Shown: one piece after another, positions 1 through 9,741 of the stretch
Numbering within the stretch: the stretch's first letter is position 1
Layout: each line of letters begins with the position of its first letter
Source: Pseudomonas frederiksbergensis
Lineage (GTDB): Bacteria; Pseudomonadota; Gammaproteobacteria; Pseudomonadales; Pseudomonadaceae
Direction: 5' to 3'
NCBI RefSeq assembly: GCF_000802155.2
Contig: NZ_JQGJ02000006.1
Coordinates: 1-64,000 of the forward strand
Length of the DNA stretch: 64,000 nucleotides
Made by a program: the position numbers and the translations under genes
The notes under the pieces: model-generated
Seen by the model: only the letters and a program-made list of their open reading frames with translations
Databases searched by the model: none
What the model was told of the DNA's origin: nothing

Positions 1-22
1 TGGTCTGAGCATCACCGAACAA

Positions 23-1198
23 TCAGCGTACGGTCGGCGCGGCAGGCATCACCTGCTCGCCGGCACAAGCCCCCCGCAATAATGCCTCGAATTGCTCGAT
101 CACCGACGCCCAGCCTTGGCGACTGGCGTGCTGGCGCGCATTGAGCCTCACGCAACGCAAGGCTTCGCGCTCCTCCAAAAGCCAACGGGCCGCGTCGCAG
201 AACGCCTCTTCGTCCCCCGGCATCGCCGACACCCCGTTATAGCCGTGACGGATGTGCTGCGCTGCCGCGGCCTGGTCGTAGGCCACCACGCCCAGCCCGG
301 ACGCCAATGCTTCCAGCACGACGTTGCCGAAGGTTTCGGTCAGGCTCGGAAAGACAAACACATCCCCGGACGCATAATGAGCCGCCAGCGCTTCGCCACG
401 CTGTGCTCCGCAGAATATTGCCTCGGGCAGTTGCTCTTCGAGCGCGAGCCGCTGTGGGCCGTCGCCTACGATCACCAGCTTGATTTGCCGTGTCGGAAAA
501 GCACTGCGCAGGGTGTCGAAGCACCGCTTGAGCAGCGCAAGGTTTTTCTCTGGCGCCAGGCGTCCTACATGCAGCACTGCGATATCGTCATCGCCCAAGC
601 CCCAGCTCTCTCGCAGGGCGACCGAGCGTTTTGCCGGGTGAAACAAATGACTGTCCACGCCACGGGACAACAACGCCACGCGTTCGAAATGCCGGCGTTC
701 CAGTTCCAGGCGCTGGCTGACGCTGGGCACCAGCGTCAGGCTTGAGCGGTTGTGGAACCAGCGCAGGTAATGCGTGAGTCCACGACTCAACAGGCCGAGG
801 CCGTATTGCCGGGTGTATTGCTGGAAATTGGTATGAAAGCCGCTCACAACCGAGATACCCAGGCGCCGCGCCGCACGCAACGCGGACAAGCCCAGCGGCC
901 CTTCGGTGGCGATATACAACACATCCGGGCGATGACGTTTCCAACGCCGCAGCAGCTTGTGCATCGAAGCCTGCCCCCACTGCAACCCCGGATACCCCGG
1001 CAGTGGCCAGCCCCGACACAGCAGCAATTGGTCGTTACTGGTAAGGCCCTGGTCCCCGGCCTGGCGAGGCCGAATCAGTTCTACCCGATGCCCGCGGGCG
1101 CGCAAGCCGTCATGGAGACGACCCAGGGTGTTGGCGACGCCATTGATTTCCGGCGCAAAGGTTTCGGTGACGAGCGTAACGTGCAAGTGTGTAGTCAT
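23..1198 (-). CDS. GT4-family glycosyltransferase
   Basis: A 391-residue GT-B fold glycosyltransferase of the GT4 (group 1) type, probably transferring a sugar to a lipid or envelope glycan; acceptor unknown. The N-terminal half begins with LVTETFAPEINGVANTL, the usual start of this family, and the C-terminal half carries the GRLAPEKN loop and the E-x7-E nucleotide-sugar motif in ETFGNVVLEALASG. No membrane segment is visible, so it should be cytosolic or peripheral. I chose the ATG at 1198 because the family homology starts there and GGGG precedes it; upstream in-frame sequence looks non-coding. It lies tail to head after cysZ. Family call is firm, substrate is not. Confidence 0.88.
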   Translation of the reverse strand: MTTHLHVTLVTETFAPEINGVANTLGRLHDGLRARGHRVELIRPRQAGDQGLTSNDQLLLCRGWPLPGYPGLQWGQASMHKLLRRWKRHRPDVLYIATEGPLGLSALRAARRLGISVVSGFHTNFQQYTRQYGLGLLSRGLTHYLRWFHNRSSLTLVPSVSQRLELERRHFERVALLSRGVDSHLFHPAKRSVALRESWGLGDDDIAVLHVGRLAPEKNLALLKRCFDTLRSAFPTRQIKLVIVGDGPQRLALEEQLPEAIFCGAQRGEALAAHYASGDVFVFPSLTETFGNVVLEALASGLGVVAYDQAAAAQHIRHGYNGVSAMPGDEEAFCDAARWLLEEREALRCVRLNARQHASRQGWASVIEQFEALLRGACAGEQVMPAAPTVR

Positions 1199-1262
1199 GA
1201 CCCCAGTGTCGACCGGGGCCGTTGCGCCATTGTGACGCCTGGATGATGGATTTGTGACGAAG

Positions 1263-2018
1263 TCAGCCTTGACGGGCCAGCGCCGTCTCCGCACCTTGCT
1301 CGCGCACCCAGAACAACGTCGCCCCGGCCACCGCCGCCGGCATCATTAGAATGTTCACGAAGGGGATCAACAGCACCAAGTACACGCTGCCGCCAAAGCC
1401 CAGGCTCTGCCAGCGCTTTTCCCGCAGCCAGGCGAGCATTTCGTTCCAGCCCAGCTTGTGGTTGTCCGCCGGGTAGTCGATGTACTGGATAGCCATCATC
1501 CAGATCCCGAACAGCAACCACAGCGGCGCGGCCACCACATTGACCCCCGGGATGAACGACAGCACGAACAGCCCCAGGGCCCGCGGCAGGAAATAACCGA
1601 GCTTGCGCGCCTCCCGAGCCAGGGTGCGCGGGATCATGGCGACCAGCTCGCCCCAACTGAACGCCGGGAAATCATCCGTGCCGCGCACTACCACTTCGAC
1701 CTTCTCGGCGAGAAAGCCATTGAAAGGCGCCGCGATGATATTGGCGAGCATGGTGAAGGTGAAAAACACCATCAGCACCACAAGGACGACGAACAGAGGC
1801 CACAGCACGTAGCTCAGGAAACTCAGCCAATCCGGCAGCGACGGCATCAGCGTTTCGACCCACAGGCTGAACTGATGGCCAGCCAAATAGATCAACCCGA
1901 CGAACAGCGACAAGTTGATTGCCAGCGGCAGCAATACAAAAAGACGCAGGCCGGGGCTCAGGATCAATTTGAGGCCTTCACGCAAATATTGCGGGCCAGA
2001 CAGGACGGGGGCGGGCAT
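1263..2018 (-). CDS. cysZ: Sulfate transporter CysZ
   Basis: A 251-residue inner membrane protein of the CysZ/EI24 family, which imports sulfate for cysteine synthesis. The start [19 protein letters not shown] matches the family. Four strongly hydrophobic stretches lie at about residues 25-47, 68-95, 145-175 and 205-235, as in CysZ. It is divergent from trxB and upstream of the glycosyltransferase with a 64-bp gap. The cysZ-trxB pair is a common Pseudomonas arrangement and links sulfur assimilation with thiol reduction. No regulatory site was identified. Confidence 0.93.
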   Translation of the reverse strand: MPAPVLSGPQYLREGLKLILSPGLRLFVLLPLAINLSLFVGLIYLAGHQFSLWVETLMPSLPDWLSFLSYVLWPLFVVLVVLMVFFTFTMLANIIAAPFNGFLAEKVEVVVRGTDDFPAFSWGELVAMIPRTLAREARKLGYFLPRALGLFVLSFIPGVNVVAAPLWLLFGIWMMAIQYIDYPADNHKLGWNEMLAWLREKRWQSLGFGGSVYLVLLIPFVNILMMPAAVAGATLFWVREQGAETALARQG

Positions 2019-2145
2019 AGGTGGCTCCGAGGGTAGTGGACGCGCCGACCTTACCGGCTTTGCCTTGTGCGGGAAAGCCGCGACATGGCGTGTAACAAAG
2101 GTTTAGGGGACGGATAGTCGCTATCGGCAGCGCAGCAGCGGATAG

Positions 2146-3291
<1,146 letters not shown>

Positions 3292-3302
3292 TTTTCGGGC
3301 AC

Positions 3303-3331
3303 AAAAAAAACCGGCTTCGGCCGGTTTTTTT
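3303..3331 (+). terminator. Rho-independent terminator of trxB
   Basis: A CCGGC-TTCG-GCCGG hairpin with a UUCG tetraloop, flanked by an A-run and followed by seven or more T, lies 12 bases after the trxB stop. The A-run also makes it a possible weak terminator for the opposite strand. Confidence 0.92.
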
Positions 3332-3392
3332 GTGGCTGGATATCTGCCGGTGAACCCTGTGGGAGTCCTCTGTTTGGTCAGAAGATCGGTTA

Positions 3393-4643
3393 TCAGGCCA
3401 GCTTCGCCAGGCAAGCCTCCAAAATATCCAACCCCTCTTCCAGCACCGCCGCTTCGGTCGTCAACGGCGCCAGCAGCCGGATGATGTGCCGCGACTTGCC
3501 GCTGGGCATCAGCAGCAAACCCGAATCCCGCGCCGACGCCAGCAATTGCGTGAGTTGGGCCGGGGCCGGGGTGCCATCGGCGTGGGAGAGTTCGATCCCG
3601 CGCATCGCGCCGACGCCGGTCAGGCGGCCCAGGTAAGGGCTCAGCCCGCGGCTGCGCCAGGATTGATAGCGGCTGACGATCGCTTCTTCCTGTTGTGCAC
3701 CCCAGGCCTTCAGGTTGGTATCAGTCATTTCGTCCAGCGTTGCCAGCGCGGCGGCGCAGGCGATGGGGTTGCCCGAGTAAGTGCCGCCGAGCCCACCTTT
3801 AGGCAGCGTGTCCATCAGCGACTTGCGGCCGACCACTGCGCCCAGCGGCACGCCCCCGGCAATGCTCTTACCCAGCAAGATCAGGTCCGGCTCGATGCCC
3901 AGTCGCGAGAACGCAAAACGCTGCCCGGTGCGACCGAAACCGGACTGGATCTCATCGATGATCAGCACGATGCCCTTGTCGTCACAGAACTGCCGCAATG
4001 CCTGGGCGAACGCCACGTCCATCGCCAGGAAGCCGGCTTCGCCCTGCACCGGCTCGACAATGAAGCAGGCCACGTCATTCACATCGATCTCGACGCTGAA
4101 CAGCCTGTCCATGGCTTTCAGCGCTTCGGCGCATGTCACGCCGTTGTCCTGGCTGGGGTAGGGCAGGTGATACACCGGCCCGGGCAGTACACCGACTTTC
4201 TGTTTGTAAGGCGCGACCTTGCCGTTGAGGTTGAGGGTCGCCAGGGTGCGGCCGTGAAAGGCACCGTCAAACGCGATCACGGCCGTGCGGCCCGTGGCGC
4301 CTCGCACGATCTTCAAGGCATTCTCCGCCGCCTCGGCACCGCTGTTGGTGAGCATGCCGCTGACCGGGTAATCCAGCGGGATAAACGCCGCCAGGCGTTC
4401 CATCAACTCAATGTAGGGGGCATGAGGCGCGGCGTTGAAGGCGTAGTGAGTCAGCCGGGTGGCCTGTTCGCGGATCGCCTCGACGATGCGCGGATGGCAA
4501 TGGCCAAGGTTCAAAACACCGATGCCCCCGACGAAATCGATGTAGCGTCTGCCGTCGGTGTCCCAGACCTCGGCATTCTTGCCGTGGCTGAGGCTGACGG
4601 GATGCACGATGGAGATCGATTGGCTGATGGTTTCGCTGCTCAT
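3393..4643 (-). CDS. Class III aminotransferase (4-aminobutyrate / 2-aminoadipate type)
   Basis: A 416-residue PLP-dependent fold-type I omega-aminotransferase. The family landmarks are present: NSGAEAAENALK, FDGAFHGRT, the PLP-binding IIDEIQSGFGRTG, and the Schiff-base lysine in LLGKSIAGGVPLG. It most resembles GabT-type enzymes, and Pseudomonas proteins of this exact kind have been linked to 4-aminobutyrate and 2-aminoadipate (lysine catabolism) transamination. It stands alone: no succinate-semialdehyde dehydrogenase (gabD) is adjacent, so substrate cannot be settled from context. Convergent with trxB. Confidence 0.88.
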   Translation of the reverse strand: MSSETISQSISIVHPVSLSHGKNAEVWDTDGRRYIDFVGGIGVLNLGHCHPRIVEAIREQATRLTHYAFNAAPHAPYIELMERLAAFIPLDYPVSGMLTNSGAEAAENALKIVRGATGRTAVIAFDGAFHGRTLATLNLNGKVAPYKQKVGVLPGPVYHLPYPSQDNGVTCAEALKAMDRLFSVEIDVNDVACFIVEPVQGEAGFLAMDVAFAQALRQFCDDKGIVLIIDEIQSGFGRTGQRFAFSRLGIEPDLILLGKSIAGGVPLGAVVGRKSLMDTLPKGGLGGTYSGNPIACAAALATLDEMTDTNLKAWGAQQEEAIVSRYQSWRSRGLSPYLGRLTGVGAMRGIELSHADGTPAPAQLTQLLASARDSGLLLMPSGKSRHIIRLLAPLTTEAAVLEEGLDILEACLAKLA

Positions 4644-4776
4644 GGATGACGGTCCGGACGAAGAAGAAATTGCCGTTATCTAAGCCGCGAGCAGAGGGGC
4701 CGGGCAAACGAAATAAAGTTGCCGGGTCAATCTTAAAAGTTGGGATGTGGTAAGGAGCCTGGCGTTCTCGAGTCCC

Positions 4777-4806
4777 TGTGGCGAGGGGATAAATCTCCTC
4801 GCCACA
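4777..4806. repeat. REP hairpin
   Basis: TGTGGCGAGG and CCTCGCCACA form a 10-bp inverted repeat around a short loop. The same core recurs at 36557-36588 and 52909-52940 and as a half copy near 60984, so it is a dispersed chromosomal REP element. It fills most of the 190-bp gap between the aminotransferase and the HopJ-family gene. Confidence 0.85.
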
Positions 4807-4832
4807 AAGGCTGTTTTCGAAAGTTCGATGGA

Positions 4833-5171
4833 TCAGCGCCGTTGCAGTGGCTGCGCCTCGAATGTCACACCCTCCAACCCATCGGCCATCAGCGCGCGGA
4901 TATTGCCGTGGTCGCTGCCTTCGGGCGTGGCCAGTACCGAACGATAATGTTCGCCAAACGCCAGCAGCGCTTCTTCGTCGCTCAAGCCTTCAAGCAGCGC
5001 CAGGCCCAACGTCTTGCAGGAGCCTTCGTTCTGCCCGGCGGCGTTTTCCACGCCGCCATTCTTGAAGGCCCGGGGTTGATAGTCGTAGCCATCGGCAATG
5101 AAGGCCAGGGTGTCGGCAAAAAGATGCTCGCCGCTCTTGAGGCTGGTGCGAAAGGTGTTCAGGTCAGGCAT
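4833..5171 (-). CDS. HopJ-family protein
   Basis: A 112-residue protein of the HopJ family (PF08888). It starts MPDLNTFRTSLKSGEHLFADTL and contains the conserved NGGVENAAGQNEGSCKTL segment. The family was named from a plant-pathogen type III effector, but it is found in many free-living bacteria as a small cytosolic protein of unknown function, and nothing here suggests secretion. The ATG at 5171 overlaps the last 8 bases of the DUF1244 gene, so the two are probably co-translated. The open frame continues upstream but only as shadow sequence. Confidence 0.85.
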   Translation of the reverse strand: MPDLNTFRTSLKSGEHLFADTLAFIADGYDYQPRAFKNGGVENAAGQNEGSCKTLGLALLEGLSDEEALLAFGEHYRSVLATPEGSDHGNIRALMADGLEGVTFEAQPLQRR

Positions 5172-5460
5172 TGGGGTTTCCTTTGGCGAACGCCGCTTGC
5201 TGCTCGGCACTGGCTTCTTTCTGGTACTGGGCTTTCCATTCGGCATAGGGCATGCCGTAGACGACTTCGCGTGCATCATCGAGGCTGACGTCGATCTGGC
5301 GCTCATCGGCGGCCGCCTTGTACCACTTGGACAGGCAGTTGCGGCAGAACCCGGCGAGGTTCATCAGGTCGATGTTTTGCACATCCTTGCGGCTGTCGAG
5401 GTGGGCAACCAGCCGACGGAATGCGGCGGCTTCAAGTTCGAGGCGTTGTTGGTCGTTCAT
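5164..5460 (-). CDS. DUF1244 family protein
   Basis: A 98-residue protein of the DUF1244 family (PF06844). It is mostly helical and carries the conserved NLAGFCRNCLSKWY segment with two cysteines spaced CRNC, which could bind a metal or form a redox pair (inference). It is the upstream partner of the HopJ-family gene and overlaps it by 8 bases; the two families are repeatedly paired in gamma-proteobacteria. Function is not known. Confidence 0.85.
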   Translation of the reverse strand: MNDQQRLELEAAAFRRLVAHLDSRKDVQNIDLMNLAGFCRNCLSKWYKAAADERQIDVSLDDAREVVYGMPYAEWKAQYQKEASAEQQAAFAKGNPNA

Positions 5461-5492
5461 GGGAGTCTCTGCGAGACAGCTTCAAGTGGCAC

Positions 5493-5548
5493 GCTTCAAG
5501 CTGCAAGTGGGTTTGCGGTGTTCAGGCTTGAAGCTTACAGCTTGAAGC
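5493..5548. repeat. REP-like inverted repeat (GCTTCAAGCTG)
   Basis: GCTTCAAGCTG at 5493-5503 pairs perfectly with CAGCTTGAAGC at 5538-5548, and a partial copy of the arm (AGCTTCAAGTG) lies just before. It occupies the 97-bp gap between folX and the DUF1244 gene. It is a second REP type, different in sequence from the GTGGCGAGGG elements. Confidence 0.75.
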
Positions 5549-5557
5549 TTTTGGCTG

Positions 5558-5938
5558 CTACGAAGTAGCCCTGCTTGCCGCCAGCGTAATCGATACGGAC
5601 TCGGCGAAGCGCAAGGCATGCGGCTTGTCGACTTCGACTTCGGCATACAGCACCGACTCGTTTGCCATGACCAGGTCGAGCAGCTCCTGGGTGAGGCGTT
5701 CGAGCAGGGCGAAGCGATTGCCTTCCACGTGGGCAATGATCGCCTTGGTGATGGTGCGGTAGTTCAGGGCATGGTCGATGTCGTTGTCGCGCACCGCTTC
5801 CTGGGCGGCATAGAGGATGGTCAGGTTGATCAGCACATCCTGCTTGTTGAGGATTTCATCCTCGTTGATGCCGATGAATGTACGCAGGCGCAGGTCCTTG
5901 ACCTTGATGCGCGCCATGGCGGGTTGAAGTTGTGGCAT
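5558..5938 (-). CDS. folX: Dihydroneopterin triphosphate 2'-epimerase FolX
   Basis: A 126-residue FolB/FolX-fold enzyme that epimerises 7,8-dihydroneopterin triphosphate toward the monapterin series. The core matches FolX rather than Fol[20 protein letters not shown], the [11 protein letters not shown] segment and [10 protein letters not shown]. It follows folE directly (folE stop at 5939), and with folE and folM forms a tetrahydromonapterin pathway; in Pseudomonas that pterin serves phenylalanine hydroxylase. An internal ATG at 5917 is a possible alternative start. FolB is the main alternative identity. Confidence 0.9.
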   Translation of the reverse strand: MPQLQPAMARIKVKDLRLRTFIGINEDEILNKQDVLINLTILYAAQEAVRDNDIDHALNYRTITKAIIAHVEGNRFALLERLTQELLDLVMANESVLYAEVEVDKPHALRFAESVSITLAASRATS

Positions 5939-6496
5939 TTATTGGCTCCGTCGAATCAATTGCAGGAACTCCTGGCGCGTGGTGCTGGATTCGCGAAAAG
6001 CGCCGAGCATCACCGAGGTGTTCATGGTCGAGTTCTGTTTTTCGACACCGCGCATCATCATGCACATGTGTTGGGCTTCAATCACCACCGCAACGCCGGC
6101 AGCCTGGGTGACCCGCTGCACCGCGTCGGCGATTTGCCGGGTGAGGTTTTCCTGGATTTGCAGGCGGCGGGCGAACATGTCCACCAGTCGCGCGACCTTC
6201 GACAGCCCCAGGACCTTGCCGGTGGGAATATAAGCCACATGGGCCTTGCCGATGAAGGGCAGCAGGTGATGTTCGCACAATGAGTAGAGCTCGATGTCGG
6301 CGACAATCACCATTTCATCGCTGTCGGAGGCAAACAAGGCGCCGTTGACGATCTGTTCGACGCTTTGCTCGTAGCCATGGCAAAGGTACTGCATGGCCCT
6401 GGCCGCGCGCGCCGGGGTATCCAGCAAGCCTTCGCGTTCCGGGTCTTCGCCCAGGCCGATCAGGATCTCACGGTAATGCTGGGGCGAAAGCGCCAT
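5939..6496 (-). CDS. folE: GTP cyclohydrolase I
   Basis: A 185-residue type I GTP cyclohydrolase, which converts GTP to 7,8-dihydroneopterin triphosphate. Zinc-site residues are visible in [10 protein letters not shown] (Cys and His) and in [13 protein letters not shown] (second Cys). Length and motifs are complete. It sits between folM and folX on one strand, with a 21-bp gap before it and none after. In P. putida a folE gene is one of the genes induced by light through the PplR regulators; a PplR-type regulator lies 1.6 kb away here. I could not find the published PplR site upstream. Confidence 0.95.
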   Translation of the reverse strand: MALSPQHYREILIGLGEDPEREGLLDTPARAARAMQYLCHGYEQSVEQIVNGALFASDSDEMVIVADIELYSLCEHHLLPFIGKAHVAYIPTGKVLGLSKVARLVDMFARRLQIQENLTRQIADAVQRVTQAAGVAVVIEAQHMCMMMRGVEKQNSTMNTSVMLGAFRESSTTRQEFLQLIRRSQ

Positions 6497-6517
6497 GGTG
6501 GTTCCTCGAGGCCGGGA

Positions 6518-7222
6518 TTATTTGATGTGCCGCCCGCCATTCACCGTCAGGGTCGTGCCAGTGACATAAGGGTTATCCAGCAGATAGCGCAGGCTCTGGT
6601 AAATAACCTCGCTGCCAGGCTCGAAGCCCAGCGCGGACTTTGCCAGGGCCTTGGCGCGATAGGCCGCATCGTCGCCGGGATTGAACAGTAGCAGGGCCGG
6701 GGCGATACCGTTGACCTTGATGGTCGGGGCATACTTCGCCGCGAAAGACAGCGTCAGGCTTTCAAGCCCGGCCTTGGTGGCGCAATAGGCGATGTGCTTG
6801 CTGCTGCCCTTGCGTGTCACATCATCGCTGATGTGCACGATATCCGCCGGAGTGCAGCGCTGCAGCAGCTCGGCGCAATGCAGGTTGATCAGGTAAGGGG
6901 CGAGCATGTGCACCGCAAACATTTCGTTGAATGCGGCTGTTTCGCTCTCCGGGGTTTCGGCCAGCCAGGCAGAGGCGTTGTGCACGATCGCTCGCAGTTG
7001 GTCGGTGTGCTGCTTGAGCTGATCGATGAAGCCAAGGATACCCGGTTCGCTGGAAAGATCGGCGAACAGCACCGTAGCCCCCATGTCTCGCAACGCCTGC
7101 ACGCCTGGGCGTTCGGTGCGGTAAGTGGCGATGACCGGCTGCCCGTCCTCCAGCAAACGTCGGGCGCAATGCAGGCCGACGCGTTGGGCTGCGCCGGTGA
7201 TCAGGATCGGAGCGGTAGGCAT
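6518..7222 (-). CDS. folM: Dihydromonapterin reductase FolM
   Basis: A 234-residue short-chain dehydrogenase with the N-terminal nucleotide loop TGAAQRVGLHCA, the catalytic Tyr and Lys in AYCATKAGLESL, and the FolM-like C-terminus TGTTLTVNGGRHIK. FolM reduces dihydromonapterin to tetrahydromonapterin with NADPH. I chose the ATG at 7222 (MPTAPILITGAAQ) over an upstream non-family extension. It is the first gene of folM-folE-folX, so the three very probably share the promoter in the 112-bp gap upstream. Confidence 0.92.
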   Translation of the reverse strand: MPTAPILITGAAQRVGLHCARRLLEDGQPVIATYRTERPGVQALRDMGATVLFADLSSEPGILGFIDQLKQHTDQLRAIVHNASAWLAETPESETAAFNEMFAVHMLAPYLINLHCAELLQRCTPADIVHISDDVTRKGSSKHIAYCATKAGLESLTLSFAAKYAPTIKVNGIAPALLLFNPGDDAAYRAKALAKSALGFEPGSEVIYQSLRYLLDNPYVTGTTLTVNGGRHIK

Positions 7223-7334
7223 GGGGTGGTTTGGCTCGGGTCGTGGCACAAGCAAAAACTATAACAGCGACGGCGGGCGCCTCCTATGCGCAAAGGCGAG
7301 TCCAGCGCCCCGCCCGGTTTGCGCAGGCGCCGGT

Positions 7335-7895
7335 TCAATGATTCTGCGTCGACGCCAACGGCCGTTCTGGTGTACCGGTGAGCCAGCCCGCCAATAAACG
7401 CGTCGACATAGGGATAAACAAGTACACCATCAGGGGCGTCAATATGAGCGTGCTGATGAATACCCTGCTCAACATCGCCAGTTCGCCGAGTAGCGGCGCC
7501 AAGAGGAAATTGAACAATAACGAAACCGGAAAGAACGCAAGCCAGATGGCTACGGCCTGTTTCCAACGTGGCGGGCGCTTGCCGGCCGCGCCGAACCAGC
7601 CATCGATACCGCGTACCCGGTGTTCGGATGGATGGGCAAACAGTTCGCTACCGCGCCCCAGCCAGGCCGTGCGCGAGGCCGAATGTTCCCAGGCGTGAAG
7701 GGTCTGCTCGTCGGCGAATCGGAAGATAATCTGGAATTCGTCGTCTTCGGGCGGTGGTGCGAGCACGCCTGAGCCCAGGTAGCCCGGGAAGTCAGCTGCT
7801 AACAGTTCGCCTTCACGCAACCACGCGATAAGGTCGTGATAACATCCATTGGCGACGCGGCGCGCCACCATGAGTGTGACTGGGGAGGCAGACAT
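7335..7895 (-). CDS. Antibiotic-biosynthesis-monooxygenase-like membrane protein
   Basis: A 186-residue protein with an N-terminal ABM-type dimeric ferredoxin-like domain (about residues 5-100, with typical FQIIFRFADEQTLHAWEHS) and two hydrophobic helices at about 115-140 and 145-170 that should anchor it in the inner membrane (COG3224-like). No catalytic role is established for this arrangement. GGAG lies just before the ATG at 7895. It is divergent from the PplR-type regulator and upstream of folM on the same strand, so it may belong to the same regulated neighbourhood. Confidence 0.78.
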   Translation of the reverse strand: MSASPVTLMVARRVANGCYHDLIAWLREGELLAADFPGYLGSGVLAPPPEDDEFQIIFRFADEQTLHAWEHSASRTAWLGRGSELFAHPSEHRVRGIDGWFGAAGKRPPRWKQAVAIWLAFFPVSLLFNFLLAPLLGELAMLSRVFISTLILTPLMVYLFIPMSTRLLAGWLTGTPERPLASTQNH

Positions 7896-8050
7896 TTTGT
7901 ATCTCCATGTTACAGGTGCGGTTGCTCGGGATAGGAGCTTCGCAGTTAAAGACGCCCCGTGGGTAAGGGCTGCGTCTGGTCACAAGAGGCAGGCAAGGAT
8001 TATTCCCAGTCGAGCACAAAACAACAAATCCACAGATTGGCCGGTGCTGT

Positions 8051-8077
8051 CCCTTGTCAGTGCACCGCTGACAAGGG
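8051..8077. promoter_or_regulatory. Perfect inverted repeat before the LitR/PplR-type gene
   Basis: CCCTTGTCAG and CTGACAAGGG form a perfect 10-bp inverted repeat around TGCACCG. It lies 41 bases before the ATG at 8119 and six bases before the alternative ATG at 8083. It could be an operator or, in RNA, a leader hairpin that would hold the AAGGGG ribosome-binding sequence of the 8083 start. Which one is not decidable here. Confidence 0.5.
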
Positions 8078-8118
8078 GTAATATGGGATCCAATTTTCCA
8101 GTTGGGAAAACCGACGGA

Positions 8119-9078
8119 ATGAGCGTAATCACCGAAGATAATGCCGTTTTCTCGGCGCCCGGCGCCGTGAAGCGCGATGACTTGTTTCCTATTCGCGAAG
8201 TGGCGCGGTTGACCGGCGTGAATCCCGTGACGTTGCGTGCATGGGAACGTCGCTATGGCCTGATCCAACCCACGCGCACCGAAAGCGGGCATCGCCTGTA
8301 TTCCTTGGATGATGTTGAAAGGGTCCGCAGTATCCTCGCTTGGATCGAGCGTGGGGTGGCCGTGAGCAAGGTGGGAAAGATTCTGGCGAAGACCGAATCG
8401 GTGCAGCCGGTCTCCAGGTTGATCACCCCCGATCTGGTGCGCGCCGATTACAGCCAATGGCAACAACAGGTAGCGGACGCGGTCGGCAATTTCGACGATG
8501 TGGAACTGGACCGGGTCTACGGGCAGATTTTTTCCTGCTACACAGTGTCAGTGGTCTTCCAGGACATCCTGATGCCGCTCTGGCGGGACCTGCTGCAACG
8601 CCGGCACGAGTTCGGGCAGACCAGCGAATGGCTGTTCTACGACGCTTTCCTGCGCTCGCGTGTAGCGCAACGGCTTCTGCTCAATCGTGAGCTGCTAGCC
8701 AGGCGTGTTCTGGTCTGCGCGATTGCCAGCCAATGCCGGGAACTTGAATTGCTGGTGGCTGCGCTTTTCGTGTCCAAGGCCGAGGTGGGTGTCAGGGTTC
8801 TGACTATCGGCCTGCCCTTTGACGAGCTGACCTTCGTTTGCCAGAAGATCCAACCTTTGGCATTGGTGCTGGTGTCCAACCACGCGCCGATCACCGAGCT
8901 GCCCAAGCGTCTGAAACAGTTGGCGATGGGCTTGGATTGCCCGTTGTTCCTGGCTGGCGAGGCGTCCGATCTGGCTCAGGAAAGCCTGGAGGGCTCATCA
9001 ATCGGTTGCCTGGGGGCCGACGGAACGGAAATGCGCCTGCGCTTGCGTCAATTCCTGGACGGTACCCTGGATACCTGA
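8119..9078 (+). CDS. pplR3: Class II LitR/PplR-type MerR regulator (light response)
   Basis: A 319-residue MerR-family protein. The winged helix is at about residues 22-90 (FPIREVARLTGVNPVTLRAWERRYGLI), followed by a helical bundle and a Rossmann-like C-terminal domain resembling the B12-binding domain of LitR/CarH. The histidine that ligates cobalamin in class I LitR is absent in the corresponding SQCRELELLVAALF stretch, fitting the B12-independent class II proteins that act with short LOV photoreceptors in P. putida. A LOV gene lies 660 bp away. An alternative ATG at 8083 has the better ribosome-binding site (AAGGGG). The symbol is assigned by similarity of neighbourhood to P. putida. Confidence 0.82.
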   Translation: MSVITEDNAVFSAPGAVKRDDLFPIREVARLTGVNPVTLRAWERRYGLIQPTRTESGHRLYSLDDVERVRSILAWIERGVAVSKVGKILAKTESVQPVSRLITPDLVRADYSQWQQQVADAVGNFDDVELDRVYGQIFSCYTVSVVFQDILMPLWRDLLQRRHEFGQTSEWLFYDAFLRSRVAQRLLLNRELLARRVLVCAIASQCRELELLVAALFVSKAEVGVRVLTIGLPFDELTFVCQKIQPLALVLVSNHAPITELPKRLKQLAMGLDCPLFLAGEASDLAQESLEGSSIGCLGADGTEMRLRLRQFLDGTLDT

Positions 9079-9086
9079 TAGCAGGC

Positions 9087-9692
9087 TTAGAGGTGCATCG
9101 CGGGATGAGCCAGGCGATGTTGTTGAAGAATGTATTGGCGTAGCCGTTCAGTTTCGTCCTGGTCGTGCTGGCTCAGGTGATAAGCGTACAGGCCTTGATC
9201 GGTTTCCCTTTCGAATGTGCCACGCAAGGCAATCCTCTCGTAGCCTGACGGGCTGAACCAAAGGGCGAACTGCTTCACAGGCTTGGTGCGATTGCGGATT
9301 TCCAGCAGTACGCCTTTGCAAGACACCTCGTGCACCCACAAGGGCCCTGGCTGCCCCTGGGCATTTTCCAGTGCCACCGGCTCCTCGAGCGCGAGGCGCC
9401 AGGGCCGTATTTTCGGTCCATCCTCGTAGATGCTCGGCACACCCAGGCGAAGGTGCATGGCGTGGAACTCATCTTCAACCAGTTGCAATGGAAAGGTCAT
9501 CTGCTGGTTTTCGAAATTAGCCTGCAGCGTGACCTGTTCATTTGCCGCCAGACGTGTCAACAGATCACGGATCTGCGACCCGCCGTTAACCAGCAGGCTC
9601 GACGTGACGTCCCGCTCGTTCAATTGCGGGTTGTGCTGCATCGTCCGGATGAAGTCCAGTTCGTCCTGGGTCAGGAGGCTGTCGCGCTGCAT
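9087..9692 (-). CDS. YcgR-like / PilZ-domain protein (putative c-di-GMP responder)
   Basis: A 201-residue protein starting MQRDSLLTQDELDFIR. The N-terminal half (about 30-95) resembles the YcgR-N flagellar-brake fold (QIRDLLTRLAANEQVTL then FPLQLVEDEF). The C-terminal half resembles PilZ, but a clean RxxxR and (D/N)xSxxG pair is not obvious: IRPWRLALEEP and VHEVSCKGVLLEI are the nearest segments. It is convergent with the PplR-type regulator and downstream of the LOV gene on the same strand (49-bp gap), so LOV and this protein may be one transcript. Ligand binding is unproven. Confidence 0.65.
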   Translation of the reverse strand: MQRDSLLTQDELDFIRTMQHNPQLNERDVTSSLLVNGGSQIRDLLTRLAANEQVTLQANFENQQMTFPLQLVEDEFHAMHLRLGVPSIYEDGPKIRPWRLALEEPVALENAQGQPGPLWVHEVSCKGVLLEIRNRTKPVKQFALWFSPSGYERIALRGTFERETDQGLYAYHLSQHDQDETERLRQYILQQHRLAHPAMHL

Positions 9693-9741
9693 AGGGTGCT
9701 CGAAAAAAGATATTTTCACTGGTGATTGTAGTGACTGACCA

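Noticed and set aside
4833..5171. HopJ-family gene as a type III effector
   Set aside because: No type III system, hrp box or secretion-type N-terminus is present, and the family is common in non-pathogens.
7896..8118. PplR direct repeat T(G/A)TACA-N12-TGTA(C/T)A in the light-regulator promoter
   Set aside because: I looked for the published P. putida consensus here, before folM and before the LOV gene. Only scattered partial halves (TGTAAC, GATACA) occur, with wrong spacing.
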